Below, one piece after another: positions 35,447-43,920 of a stretch of DNA of 64,000 nt. Source of the DNA: Pontibacter beigongshangensis (GTDB lineage: Bacteria; Bacteroidota; Bacteroidia; Cytophagales; Hymenobacteraceae). The stretch is from contig NZ_VFSD01000014.1 of NCBI RefSeq assembly GCF_014332515.1, positions 1 through 64,000 of the forward strand. The letters are read 5' to 3'. Position numbers and translations under genes: made by a program. Each line of letters opens with the position of its first letter. The first letter of the stretch is position 1. The notes beneath the pieces were generated by a model, which saw nothing but the letters and a program-made list of their open reading frames with translations, was not told where the DNA came from and searched no databases.

Positions 35447-37216
35447 ATGACAGCAAGAAATAAAACATATGCCACCTACCTCCTGATTGCCCTGGCCGGG
35501 CTGGGGTTGGGCTGGCTTCTTTTTGGCAGAGCAGGATCTGAGGCAAACCATAACCATGCAACTGAGTCGGCAGATGCACACCAGTACACCTGCTCCATGC
35601 ACCCCCAGATCAGGCAGGACGGACCAGGCAAGTGCCCCATTTGCGGCATGGACCTGATACCTGTCACAACTGGCGGAAGAAGTGCCGGGCAGGCCAACAA
35701 ATATGTATTGGAAATGACACCGGAAGCCGTGGCACTGGCCAACATTCAGACAACGGTGGTTGGCACGGGCAGCACAGCAAATGAGCTGCAGTTAGCGGGT
35801 ACTATACAGGTGAACGAACAGAACTTGTCGGCTATTACGGCCCGGTTTCCGGGGCGGGTGGAGCGGCTGTATGTCAACTCGCTGGGGCAGCCGGTGCGGA
35901 AGGGGGAGCGGCTGGCTTCGCTGTACTCTCCGGAGCTGATTACGGCGCAGCGCGAGCTGCAGGAAGCAGCCAAAGCCAGGGAGCTGATGCCGGAACTGTA
36001 CGAGGCCTCCAAAACCAAACTCCGCCTGCTGGGGCTCACCAACAACCAGATCCAGCGCATCGAGGGTACCAACGAACTCATTACTTCATTTGACATTTTT
36101 GCCAATGCCTCGGGTATCGTTACCGAACGGCTGGTGGCTACAGGCGACTATGTTAGCACAGGAACCACCCTCTTTAATGTTGCCAACCTCTCCACCGTGT
36201 GGGTGGCGCTCGATGCCTACGAGAGCAACCTGGCGCTAGTGCAGGAAGGGGCTCCCATTGTTTTTACAGTTGCCGGAATTCCGGGAAAAGAGTTTACAAC
36301 CAAGGTGCAGTTTATAACCCCGACGCTCAACAGCGGTACCCGGGCGGTGCAGGTGCGGGCCGAGGTGCCTAACGCAGGCAACCAGCTAAAACCCGGCATG
36401 TTTGTGAACGCCACCATAAAAACAGCCGCCAAAGCAGAAAGTGCATCTCTTACCGTACCCAGCACGGCCGTACTCTGGACTGGCAAACGCTCTGTGGTGT
36501 ATGTAAAAACAGGCAACCAGGACAATCCGGCCTTTGAGATGCGGGAAGTGACGCTGGGACCAAAAATTGGCCAGAACTACGCCATAACAGCAGGCTTGAG
36601 TGCAGGCGAAGAAGTGGTAACGAACGGGGTCTTTGCCGTAGACGGCGCGGCACAACTCAGCGGCAACTACAGCATGATGTCAGTGCCCGCATCTAGTACC
36701 GTACCTGTTCCGGCAGCTTTCCAGAGCCAGTTTTCTGCTCTGGTGGCGCATTATCTGGCGATCAAGAACGCCTTGGTGGCATCAGAAGCGGGTGCGGCCC
36801 GTACAGAGGCAGGCAACTTCATAAAGGCGCTGAACCAGGTGGACATGTCGCTGCTCAACGAGGAACCGCACAAGCGGTGGATGGAGCTGCTGCCTGCGCT
36901 AAAGCTAAATGCCGAAGCCATTCAGAAGTTGCAGGACCTGGAAAAACAGCGGATCGCCTTTTCACCGCTTTCGAACCACATGATCGAGGCCGTGGAGCTA
37001 TTCGGAGTGCAGCAGGTTGCTTATAAACAGTCCTGCCCCATGGCCGACAACGATGCCGGGGCCTTTTGGCTGAGTGAGCAGAAGGAGATCCGGAACCCGT
37101 ATTTCGGTCAGTCGATGCTCTCCTGTGGCGACACGGAAAAGACCTACCGGCCAACAAATGTGCAGCCTGCCGGAGACGCGGACGCTAAAACTCCGGCCAC
37201 GCAGCATGCACATTAG
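35447..37216 (+). CDS. cusB: CusB-type periplasmic adaptor with heavy-metal binding domain and DUF3347
   Basis: Membrane-fusion subunit linking CusA to the outer-membrane channel. After an N-terminal anchor (TYLLIALAGLGLGWLLF) comes a heavy-metal binding motif YTCSMHPQIRQDG...CPICGMDLIP (about residues 47-73), then the adaptor core (ITARFPGRVERLYV, LYSPELITAQREL, ASGIVTERLVATGDYVSTG, PGMFVNATI, VPSTAVLWTGKRSVVYV), and from about residue 425 a C-terminal DUF3347-like helical domain (HYLAIKNALVASEA, EPHKRWMELLPAL, CPMADNDAGAFWLS) common in Bacteroidota CusB. It is 177 nt after the TolC-like gene, with a repeat element in the gap. Confidence 0.92.
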   Translation: MTARNKTYATYLLIALAGLGLGWLLFGRAGSEANHNHATESADAHQYTCSMHPQIRQDGPGKCPICGMDLIPVTTGGRSAGQANKYVLEMTPEAVALANIQTTVVGTGSTANELQLAGTIQVNEQNLSAITARFPGRVERLYVNSLGQPVRKGERLASLYSPELITAQRELQEAAKARELMPELYEASKTKLRLLGLTNNQIQRIEGTNELITSFDIFANASGIVTERLVATGDYVSTGTTLFNVANLSTVWVALDAYESNLALVQEGAPIVFTVAGIPGKEFTTKVQFITPTLNSGTRAVQVRAEVPNAGNQLKPGMFVNATIKTAAKAESASLTVPSTAVLWTGKRSVVYVKTGNQDNPAFEMREVTLGPKIGQNYAITAGLSAGEEVVTNGVFAVDGAAQLSGNYSMMSVPASSTVPVPAAFQSQFSALVAHYLAIKNALVASEAGAARTEAGNFIKALNQVDMSLLNEEPHKRWMELLPALKLNAEAIQKLQDLEKQRIAFSPLSNHMIEAVELFGVQQVAYKQSCPMADNDAGAFWLSEQKEIRNPYFGQSMLSCGDTEKTYRPTNVQPAGDADAKTPATQHAH

Positions 37217-37391
37217 CAGCCGAAAGTGACTCAGACTGGTTTTTTCCTGTCGCCAGAAGACAGCGCACGGAATCTTGTACAGCTAAGAGATAGGAGGACG
37301 CCAGGATCATTTGAATCAGAGAGAGCCTTTAAGTACATGCAAATAAATACTGCCGGGTCAGTATGAGAAGAGAAAGAAGTCTGAATTTTGG

Positions 37392-37422
37392 AATTATTCC
37401 AATCAAAACACCCCTTCGGAGA
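37392..37422 (-). repeat. Interspersed CCTCCGGAGG/AATTATT element
   Basis: AATTATTCCAATCAAAAC, CCCCTTCGGAG, followed by CTGCTCCTGCTCCTGCTG. Confidence 0.7.
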
Positions 37423-37497
37423 CCTTTTCTGCTCCTGCTCCTGCTGATCCGGCCCGGATCCGTCAGAAACTACTTGCGTGTACTTAGTGCCACCTAA

Positions 37498-37585
37498 CGG
37501 TATTGGCGTCAAAGCAGCTAGAGTTGCCGGTGAAAACATACGGCAATGGCAAAAGGAAAAGCCGGCAAAGAATTATTTAAGCACT
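37498..37585 (+). repeat. Dispersed ~85-bp repeat, copy 1
   Basis: Shares a long block (GTTGCCGGTGAAAACA, CGGCAA, GGCAAAAGG, AAGCC, CAAAGAATT) with the reverse complement of 42603-42692. Few mismatches over the central ~57 bp. Confidence 0.65.
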
Positions 37586-37643
37586 AAGCACATGCAAGTA
37601 ATTTCTGGCGGATGAAGGACTAAGGTACAAGGGTTCAAAGACG

Positions 37644-37801
37644 CTGGAAGGCCTTTTCCATTGGAATAATTACACTTCTGTTCGCCAAAATTTACTTAGG
37701 TGCACTAGCATCGCTGCCGCTGCGCTCTAAAAATTATTCTAATGAAAAAGGCCTTCCGGAGCTGCTGCTTCCGGGAGGCTTTTTTCATTAGAGGATAGTT
37801 T
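37644..37801. repeat. Cluster of three interspersed-element copies
   Basis: Plus copy 37644-37671 (CTGGAAGG to AATAATT), minus copy 37732-37762 (AATTATTCTAATG to CCTTCCGGAGC), and abutting plus copy 37769-37801 (TTCCGGGAGGC to CATTAG, end eroded). Confidence 0.7.
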
Positions 37802-37870
37802 AGTACCGCCTTAAAGCAAAATGATAAATCATCTTTATTTTATCGCTGCAAGCGGTGCTGCAGCGATAAC

Positions 37871-37878
37871 TATTTTTG
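37871..37878 (+). promoter_or_regulatory. Putative -7 box (TATTTTTG)
   Basis: Exact TAnnTTTG match, 67 nt before ATG 37945. Confidence 0.5.
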
Positions 37879-37944
37879 TACCTTTAAGCACAATAACCAG
37901 ATCGCCTTAGAAACAAACGCTACCACCTTTCAATTTTTAGCTTT

Positions 37945-39246
37945 ATGAATGCCCTGAAGCATTTTACTTCCGTTATGTGCCTGTTTTTGCTATGCCCTTT
38001 CTTTATTCAGGCGCAATCTAATTACAAACCCGGCTTTGTGGTAACCACGGCCGGCGACACGCTGCAAGGCTTTATCAATTACAAAGAATGGGGCCAGAAC
38101 CCTATTACCATCACTTTCAGACAAAATGCAGATGGCGGACAGGAACAGATTTTCGACGCCGGCAGCTCCCGCTATTTTGAGATAAGCGGTTTTGAGGCCT
38201 ATCAGAGCTATGAGGGGCCCATAACCATGAACCCGCTGGACATACAAAATCTCTCCACCAACAGCAGCACCATAGTGGCAAATGCGACGGTTTTTCTGAA
38301 AATACTGGAGGCGGGAGATAAAATAGCCTTCCTGAGCTACACTGACAGAATAAAAGCCCGGTACTTTGTTCAGGAGCAAGATGGCACCTCGCCACAGGAA
38401 CTTTACTATAATAAATACTACGTGGCGAGCACCGGCAAAACCCAGATAATAGAACAGAAAGGCTATATTGGGCAGCTGCAATTTCTGGCTTCTAAATATG
38501 GCGCCAGTTCTGCAAAGCTTACGCGCGACATCGAAAGTGCCGCTTACAGGAGTTATGCGCTGCAAACCATCGTCAATAAACTGAACGGCCACGCGCATCC
38601 ACGCCCCTCAACTACATCGGTAACAGAGAAGAGCACGAGGTTTTATGCCGGTTTAGCTATTTACAGCAATACTGCCTCAATAGAGGGGCAAAACATTATG
38701 AGCAACGCCACGCACAACAAGGCCAGCATGTCTCCTCGTGTGGTAGTCGGCGCCGATATATTTTTAAACAGGCATGTGCAGAAAATGCAGTTCCGAATTG
38801 AGGCATCTGCCGGAAGCGCCAAATATGCCATCAAGAAAACGGAGCGCTCCGGCAGCGCCGTAACAGAGCACACCTATGGCTTGTCGCAGCAAACGGCCAC
38901 CTTTAGCCCGCAGTTTATCTACAACCTCTACAATACCGATCAAATTAAAGCATACCTGGGTTTGGGCCTGCAATTCAACTATTCGACCTATTCAGACAAC
39001 ACTTATCACAGCCAGTACAGCAACCCGAACATTCCGTACGAGTATAAGCCCGTCACTAAAAAAGACTACCTGGTGATTGAGCCGCTCTGGGTATCCTACA
39101 GTATTCGTTCCGGACTTATTATCAATCGGAAATTTGAATTAGCGGCCGCCTATATGCCTCCAGTGGCTGTTACCCGCTACGTGGGCTACTCCCTCAACTT
39201 AAGCTCTTATGCTGTGGGTGTAAACTATTTGTTCAGCAGAAAATAG
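37945..39246 (+). CDS. Secreted protein of unknown function, tandem paralogue 1
   Basis: 433 residues; signal peptide cleaved near FIQAQ. The mature start GFVVTTAGDTLQGFINYKEW, then FEISGFEAYQSYEGPITMNP, ATVFLKILEAGD, TDRIKARYFVQEQDGTSPQELYY and EQKGYIGQLQFLASK line up closely with the next gene. The last 200 residues alternate aromatic strands (FYAGLAIYSN, YLGLGLQFNYSTYS, SYAVGVNYLFSRK) and look like an outer-membrane beta-barrel with a C-terminal aromatic-rich strand. This is a N-terminal domain plus barrel layout common in Bacteroidota; function unknown. Confidence 0.75.
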   Translation: MNALKHFTSVMCLFLLCPFFIQAQSNYKPGFVVTTAGDTLQGFINYKEWGQNPITITFRQNADGGQEQIFDAGSSRYFEISGFEAYQSYEGPITMNPLDIQNLSTNSSTIVANATVFLKILEAGDKIAFLSYTDRIKARYFVQEQDGTSPQELYYNKYYVASTGKTQIIEQKGYIGQLQFLASKYGASSAKLTRDIESAAYRSYALQTIVNKLNGHAHPRPSTTSVTEKSTRFYAGLAIYSNTASIEGQNIMSNATHNKASMSPRVVVGADIFLNRHVQKMQFRIEASAGSAKYAIKKTERSGSAVTEHTYGLSQQTATFSPQFIYNLYNTDQIKAYLGLGLQFNYSTYSDNTYHSQYSNPNIPYEYKPVTKKDYLVIEPLWVSYSIRSGLIINRKFELAAAYMPPVAVTRYVGYSLNLSSYAVGVNYLFSRK

Positions 39247-39433
39247 CCTTTGTCCCTCTCACCGGCCAATATATATTTGCTGAGACGATACTCTATGAAC
39301 TGCACAGCAAAATCTTCAAAAAGCTTCCTTTCTTTCCTGCGCACCTGGGTATACCAGATACTTTCTAGTGCCTTCCTCTTTTTCTCCATTCATAGATACT
39401 AACCCGTTTCCAGTGTCATTTCACTAATCTTAA

Positions 39434-40759
39434 ATGTTTTATTCGATGAATTTATCCAGATTTCCGGGTAAGCTTCAGCAAGTGGCGCTGGTGACAGGCC
39501 TGCTCTTAATGATGCAACTGCCGCTGAGGGCACAAACCAATTTCCTGCCTGGCTTTGCGGTAACCACAGCCGGCGACACGCTGCGCGGTTTTATTAACTA
39601 CAGGGAAACGAACAATACTCCGGCAACCTTCACCTTCAAAAGCCAGGAAGCAAGCAACCATACAACCGAGTACAGCACAGGTGATATCCAATATGTAGAA
39701 ATAATAGGCATAGAGGCGTATAGGCGGTATAGCGGGTTAATTACCATGAACCCAACCGACTTAAAACGCCATGCTTACCTGGATATCGCACCACAAGAGG
39801 TCACTGTCTTTTTAAAGCTGCATGTAGAAGGCGGGCAGGTAGACCTGCTCTCCTACACCGATCAACTTAAAACCAGGTATTTTATTCAGGAAAAAAACGG
39901 CAGCAAACCGCAGGAGCTGTATTTCAGCAGGAGTTTTACGCCTGGCTCCAACACGCAGGTCATGGAACAAAAAGGATACGTTGGCCAGTTGCAGTTCCTG
40001 GCCTCAAAACTCAAGCCTGACGATGCCAGGCTCCAAAAAAGCATTGCCTCCGCGCAGTATGCAGTCAGCTACCTCGAAAAGATAATTCTTGGCATCAACG
40101 AGAGCGGCTACGGCAATGCGCCTTCCGTAAAATCGCTTAAACCCGCCACCAGGTTCTATGCCGGTGCAGCGCTAAATGCTAGCAGCATAAAAGTAGAAAG
40201 GTCCAGTGCCCTTGAAAATGCTGATAGCAACCCCATTTCCATTATGCCCATACTGGCGGTGGGTTTCGACATTTTCCGGAACAAGCACACGCAGAAATTC
40301 TACCTGCGCATGGAGCTTGCCGCCACTGCAGCCAATTACCAAATACAAAACAAGTTGCACAGCCAGTACGGATATTATAACGCCTACAGCTATAAAGTAA
40401 ACCAGCGTGTGTTGAGCCTGAGTCCGCAAGTTATCTACACCACCTTTAGCCGCGACAACTTTAAACACTACCTGGGCCTGGCAGCCAGCGTGAACCTGGC
40501 CGGTTACCCTGAAAACACATACCAGATAGAGTATTACTACGACGATGGCACCCGGCGGGCCGATCCGTCCATTAACGATATTACCCTGTCACTCATGAAC
40601 TTCTATTATTCCTATGGTATCCGGACCGGCGTTATAATCGGCAGCAAATTTGTAATTGCCGCGGCATACAATCCTCCTGCTCTTCTTTCGCAGTTTGTAA
40701 CCACGCGCATCAGACAGCAATCCTTTTCTTTAGGCCTTAACTATATGATCAGGCAGTAA
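39434..40759 (+). CDS. Secreted protein of unknown function, tandem paralogue 2
   Basis: 441 residues, paralogue of the preceding gene: GFAVTTAGDTLRGFINYRE, IIGIEAYRRYSGLITMNP, EVTVFLKLHVEGG, TDQLKTRYFIQEKNGSKPQELYF and EQKGYVGQLQFLASKLKP match it almost motif for motif, and the C-terminal half again looks like a beta-barrel ending QQSFSLGLNYMIRQ. Signal peptide ends near LRAQ; the start may be ATG 39434 or 39446. The 187-nt gap suggests a duplication with its own promoter. Function unknown. Confidence 0.75.
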   Translation: MFYSMNLSRFPGKLQQVALVTGLLLMMQLPLRAQTNFLPGFAVTTAGDTLRGFINYRETNNTPATFTFKSQEASNHTTEYSTGDIQYVEIIGIEAYRRYSGLITMNPTDLKRHAYLDIAPQEVTVFLKLHVEGGQVDLLSYTDQLKTRYFIQEKNGSKPQELYFSRSFTPGSNTQVMEQKGYVGQLQFLASKLKPDDARLQKSIASAQYAVSYLEKIILGINESGYGNAPSVKSLKPATRFYAGAALNASSIKVERSSALENADSNPISIMPILAVGFDIFRNKHTQKFYLRMELAATAANYQIQNKLHSQYGYYNAYSYKVNQRVLSLSPQVIYTTFSRDNFKHYLGLAASVNLAGYPENTYQIEYYYDDGTRRADPSINDITLSLMNFYYSYGIRTGVIIGSKFVIAAAYNPPALLSQFVTTRIRQQSFSLGLNYMIRQ

Positions 40760-40831
40760 CTGCAAACACAACTCTGTAAGCCTGCAGAAAATCCGGTCAG
40801 GTTTATCAGTTCATCTAAAAAATTATGAGAA

Positions 40832-40864
40832 CAAAAAAAGCCCTGCCTCTTTTCAGAAGCAGGG
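40832..40864 (-). terminator. Terminator for the gene at 40893-41678
   Basis: CCCTGC (40841-40846) pairs with GCAGGG (40859-40864), extended by TCT/AGA; on the minus strand it is followed by seven T. Confidence 0.75.
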
Positions 40865-40892
40865 ACGGCATAAACTCTGTTTAACAATAGGG

Positions 40893-41678
40893 TTAGGCAG
40901 CGGCGGACTGACCATCCTCCCGATCTTCGATTACCTTTTTCAGCTTCTCGATAGCCTGCGCGGCGCGCTCCTCATCCAGACGGTTGATGTTGAGCAACAT
41001 CTTGGTCTTTTCCTGGCGCGTGATCACCGGGTTGTTCAGCAACCGGATGATCTCCTCTTTCTGCTTGGCTGAGGCATAGCGCACACCCGGTGTTTTCTCT
41101 GCTTCAACTGCGGCTGGCTCTGCAGAGGCTGCTGTGGCAGGTGCAGCCTTCATGGTGGCCTTCTTCTCGGTCGGTACTGCCACCTTGGCTGGCTCGTTGC
41201 CGCCATAGTCCATTTCCTCTACGGGAGTGGGCTCATAACCAGCCGCTCTGATGATCCAGGCCAGGATGTTGCGGTAGGCCTTACCAATGGCCCGGGTCTG
41301 CGCCATAGACGCAATAGCGAACTCCTGGTAATACTTTTTGCCCTGCTCCCGGTTGGAGCAGATCGCAAAGCCGGCTCCTACCACCTGCTGGCTCCTGAGG
41401 TCGAGCAGGTTTACTTTGGCCTGGTATTTAATTTCATCGTCGGTGCTGATGTTGACAACATGCTCCACTACCGGCAGAATACCTAAGCGCGACCCGGCAT
41501 ATTGCCAGCCTTCCACGTTCACGTACTCTTTGCCTTGTATATTTTGGAATAGTTTGTTCTCTTTTATGAACTTCGCCAGATCAACAGCCAGGTGCAGCGT
41601 CTCATCCGACTTGGCTATGTCATAGCTTTCGACTTTCGGCTTTTTCTGCACATTGGTGTCTTTTTGTGTTTGACTCAT
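40893..41678 (-). CDS. Orphan protein resembling phage DNA-metabolism accessory proteins
   Basis: 261 residues, no signal peptide. The conserved-looking block is IQGKEYVNVEGWQYAGSRLG, then a VVGAGFAICSNREQGKKYYQEFAIASMAQTRAIGKAYRN stretch and RAAGYEPTPVEEMDY. The ASMAQTRAxGKAYR signature is one I associate with phage and plasmid DNA recombination-related proteins, but I cannot name the family. An Ala/Pro/Lys-rich linker leads to a C-terminal helical tail (QKEEIIRLLNNPVITRQEKTKM) resembling the tails of phage RecT/ERF-like proteins. No other phage genes are nearby. Function uncertain. Confidence 0.6.
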   Translation of the reverse strand: MSQTQKDTNVQKKPKVESYDIAKSDETLHLAVDLAKFIKENKLFQNIQGKEYVNVEGWQYAGSRLGILPVVEHVVNISTDDEIKYQAKVNLLDLRSQQVVGAGFAICSNREQGKKYYQEFAIASMAQTRAIGKAYRNILAWIIRAAGYEPTPVEEMDYGGNEPAKVAVPTEKKATMKAAPATAASAEPAAVEAEKTPGVRYASAKQKEEIIRLLNNPVITRQEKTKMLLNINRLDEERAAQAIEKLKKVIEDREDGQSAAA

Positions 41679-41966
41679 TTCTTCTTAGCTTTTTAGTACA
41701 ATTAATAAACACAGCAGGTGCCCGATTAGTGCCAGAATCGTCAAAAAAATACTAATTTATACATCTGATTACCAGCCACTTATAAAATATTTTTCGAAAC
41801 CTGAAGCCCATTTCCCATAGCACCCGAAATCTGGTAATAAAAAGGAAAAGGGGGATATATAGTACGGATTTGAATAAGAAAAGGATGAGTAGGCTTCTTG
41901 CCAAGTGCCAGGAATTTAGCTGATTAAGGCCTTGTAGCTGCACTGGCAGGAGAAGCTGTAAGACTG

Positions 41967-42102
41967 AATTATTTGAAGCGATTTGCTCCTCCGGAGCTCA
42001 TCTTGTTAGGAAGAACAAGGCTTCTGTTTCTTGAATTTTGCACCAGCGGCCTGCTTTTCCCTACAAGATGAGCTCCGGAGGGCCTTTTTCATTCAAATAA
42101 TT
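41967..42102. mobile_element. MITE-like hairpin element, 136 bp
   Basis: The two ends are inverted copies of the interspersed repeat with AATTATT outermost; pairing continues inward through CTCCGGAGCTCATCTTGT (left, ending about 42006) against ACAAGATGAGCTCCGGAG (right, from 42063), giving arms of roughly 40 bp and a loop of about 55 bp. No coding capacity and no clear target duplication. Confidence 0.7.
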
Positions 42103-42250
42103 CACCTGTGCGGCAGTAGTCCTAAAGGAATGTATTGCGGCAGTTAGCAACGCAGCAACTACAGTTGCCCGGTGCAAAAAGTGACGCTAAACTCTTTGTG
42201 CGGTCAGCGAGTGGGGGAACGGGGCCTCGATTTTTCGCGTCTTGATTTTT

Positions 42251-42458
42251 TTGGTTCTTTTTATAGCAAGACCATAGCCGTCAGGCAAAGCAAAACACTT
42301 TCATTCTGTTATTCCAAAAATGCTGCACCGCTGGCCCTTGTTGGGTGTTCTTCACCAACAAGCACAGCGGCTGCTCAAAATGTAAAAGCATCAAATAAGC
42401 ATCTGAAGGCCTTTCCCTTCTTAGCCTGAGGGCTATGGTAGCAAGACAAAAAGAACAA
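42251..42458. repeat. Hairpin element bounded by imperfect ~28-bp inverted repeats
   Basis: Left TTGGTTCTTTTTATAGC then AAGACCATAGCC (42251-42279) against right GGCTATGGTAGC then AAGACAAAAAGAACAA (42431-42458). Inside lies a second strong stem-loop at 42328-42370 (CCGCTG, CTTGTTGGGTG paired with CACCAACAAG, CAGCGG). Confidence 0.55.
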
Positions 42459-42602
42459 AGACACAAGCAATAAAACAAGCTGCTGCTGTCACAGCTGTAC
42501 CAGCAGCTATGCTAACTCAGACATTAGAGCTAATTACCATTGCTTTAGGTTCTCGCCCACAAGATCCTTCCAGGATGACAAAAACGAGTAGTGCTCCAAA
42601 AA

Positions 42603-42692
42603 GAATTCTTTGTCGGCTTCTCCTTTTGCCGTTGCCGTGTGTTTTCACCGGCAACTTTTTATGCAGCTGAAGCCAGTACCGACATGTAATGC
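42603..42692 (-). repeat. Dispersed ~85-bp repeat, copy 2
   Basis: Reverse complement matches 37498-37585. Within it GTTGCCG (42631-42637) and CGGCAAC (42649-42655) form a stem followed by TTTTTAT on the plus strand, like a terminator, although no plus-strand gene lies within 1.8 kb upstream. Confidence 0.6.
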
Positions 42693-42848
42693 GTTAGGTA
42701 GCAGTAGTGGAGTTGTAAATTATCCCTGCCTATCTCCTACCGCACAACTTGGGTTAGAATAATTACTCCTCCAACCGACAAAACCTGCTTGAAGACATGT
42801 GGCATACCTCCGTTTCTGAACACAAGTATCAGGACCCAAAACAGAAAA

Positions 42849-42884
42849 GTCGTGTGTCTTGTGTCGTGTGTCCTGCGTCTTCTT
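42849..42884 (+). repeat. Heptamer tandem repeat at the lolD 3' end
   Basis: GTCGTGT, GTCTTGT, GTCGTGT, GTCCTGC, GTCTTCT; same degenerate GTSTYGT family as at 29091, 29401 and 30041. Confidence 0.7.
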
Positions 42885-43551
42885 AAACGATGGTTTCGCC
42901 CTGCACGATCAGGCCGTCTTTCATGGTGAGGGTGCGGTCGGCCATTTCGGCCAGTTCGAGGTTGTGGGTTACTATGACGAAGGTTTGGTTAAACTCCTCG
43001 CGCAGCCTGAAGAAGATCTGGTGCAACTCCTGGGCGTTCTGCGAGTCGAGGTTACCGCTGGGTTCGTCGGCGAAGATGATGCGTGGGGAGTTAATGAGGG
43101 CGCGTGCCACGGCCGTACGCTGCTGCTCCCCCCCTGACAGCTCCGAAGGCTTGTGGTGCAGCCGGTGCGACAGGTTGAGCATGTGCAGCAGTTCCTTGGC
43201 CCGCTCCTCCACTTCTTTTTCGGGGCGTCCGGCCAGAAAACCGGGCAAGCAAACATTTTCGAGGGCCGTGAACTCCGGCAGCAGGTTGTGGAACTGGAAA
43301 ATAAAGCCGATGTGCCTGTTGCGGAACCGGGCCAGCTCGGTGGCGTTCAGTTTGGCAATGTTGCGGTCGTCGAACATCACATCGCCGGAGTCTGCGGTAT
43401 CGAGGGTACCCAATATGTGGAGCAGCGTACTTTTGCCAGCTCCTGAGGCACCTACTATAGACACTACTTCTCCGGACCGGATAGACAGATCGATGCCTTT
43501 GAGAACCTCCAGCGCACCGTATTTTTTATGAATGTTGATTACCTGCAGCAC
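42883..43551 (-). CDS. lolD: LolD-like ABC transporter ATP-binding protein
   Basis: ATPase of the MacB/LolD family, probably driving release of lipoproteins from the inner membrane or a related extrusion process. Walker [11 protein letters not shown]-loop [18 protein letters not shown], signature [15 protein letters not shown], Walker [15 protein letters not shown] and the switch His in VTHNLELA are present. With GTG 43551 as start (ATT 43554 is alternative) the protein is 222 residues, [19 protein letters not shown]; the frame runs on to 43656, but a perfect TAGCTTTG -7 box at 43600-43607 lies in that extension. The partner permease is not adjacent. Confidence 0.87.
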   Translation of the reverse strand: MLQVINIHKKYGALEVLKGIDLSIRSGEVVSIVGASGAGKSTLLHILGTLDTADSGDVMFDDRNIAKLNATELARFRNRHIGFIFQFHNLLPEFTALENVCLPGFLAGRPEKEVEERAKELLHMLNLSHRLHHKPSELSGGEQQRTAVARALINSPRIIFADEPSGNLDSQNAQELHQIFFRLREEFNQTFVIVTHNLELAEMADRTLTMKDGLIVQGETIV

Positions 43552-43599
43552 AATACTTGATGGATGTAAGTATAGGGGAAAATGAACGTATATAGCAGT

Positions 43600-43607
43600 C
43601 AAAGCTA
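43600..43607 (-). promoter_or_regulatory. Putative -7 box (TAGCTTTG) for the LolD-like gene
   Basis: Exact TAnnTTTG on the minus strand, 49 nt before GTG 43551; argues against the longer frame. Confidence 0.5.
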
Positions 43608-43820
43608 CTAAACAAACGGCAGAATTCTGGTATGCCCCGCTATTTTTTGGCGCCATCGCCTCCAGAATTCGCCTGTGGGGCTATGCCCAATTAAAAATCA
43701 GAAATTCAAAATTAGAAATTATGGAAGGCTTCCTCACATCTTGTGCCGGAACCATCCTGGAAATCCTGAAATCCTGTAAATACCTGGGGTAAGGGCCCTA
43801 AAAAAGATTCAGACAAAAAG

Positions 43821-43853
43821 AGCTTCAGGAGGGCGTTTTTCATTAGAATAATT
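43821..43853 (+). repeat. Interspersed CCTCCGGAGG/AATTATT element
   Basis: Core diverged to AGCTTCAGGAGGGC; spacer and TTAGAATAATT end kept. Confidence 0.7.
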
Positions 43854-43920
43854 CCGTCCCAAACCAAGCAGGAAAGTAAATCAGATCTAGTTACCCCTTG
43901 CTGAAATTGCTTTGACGATT

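Larger units (their letters stand above)
37217..37944. other. Repeat-rich intergenic region after cusB
   Basis: About 730 bases: a reverse interspersed element at 37392-37422; the plus-strand copy of a dispersed ~85-bp repeat at 37498-37585; a cluster of three interspersed-element copies (37644-37671 plus, 37732-37762 minus, 37769-37801 plus); then a TATTTTTG promoter box. Short frames here are not credible. Confidence 0.55.
41679..42882. other. Gene-free patch built of nested repeats
   Basis: About 1.2 kb with no credible gene. Holds a 136-bp MITE-like hairpin (41967-42102), a ~210-bp hairpin element (42251-42458) with an inner stem-loop (42328-42370), copy 2 of a dispersed ~85-bp repeat (42603-42692), a terminator-like hairpin (42631-42661), a possible eroded interspersed-element end (42754-42766) and heptamer repeats (42849-42884) running into the LolD stop codon. 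Confidence 0.55.
43552..43920. other. Intergenic region between two minus-strand genes, repeat-bearing
   Basis: About 370 bases: lolD promoter box, AAATTAG-type 7-mers (43691-43720), AATCCTGW 8-mers (43752-43786) and an interspersed element (43821-43853). Confidence 0.5.
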
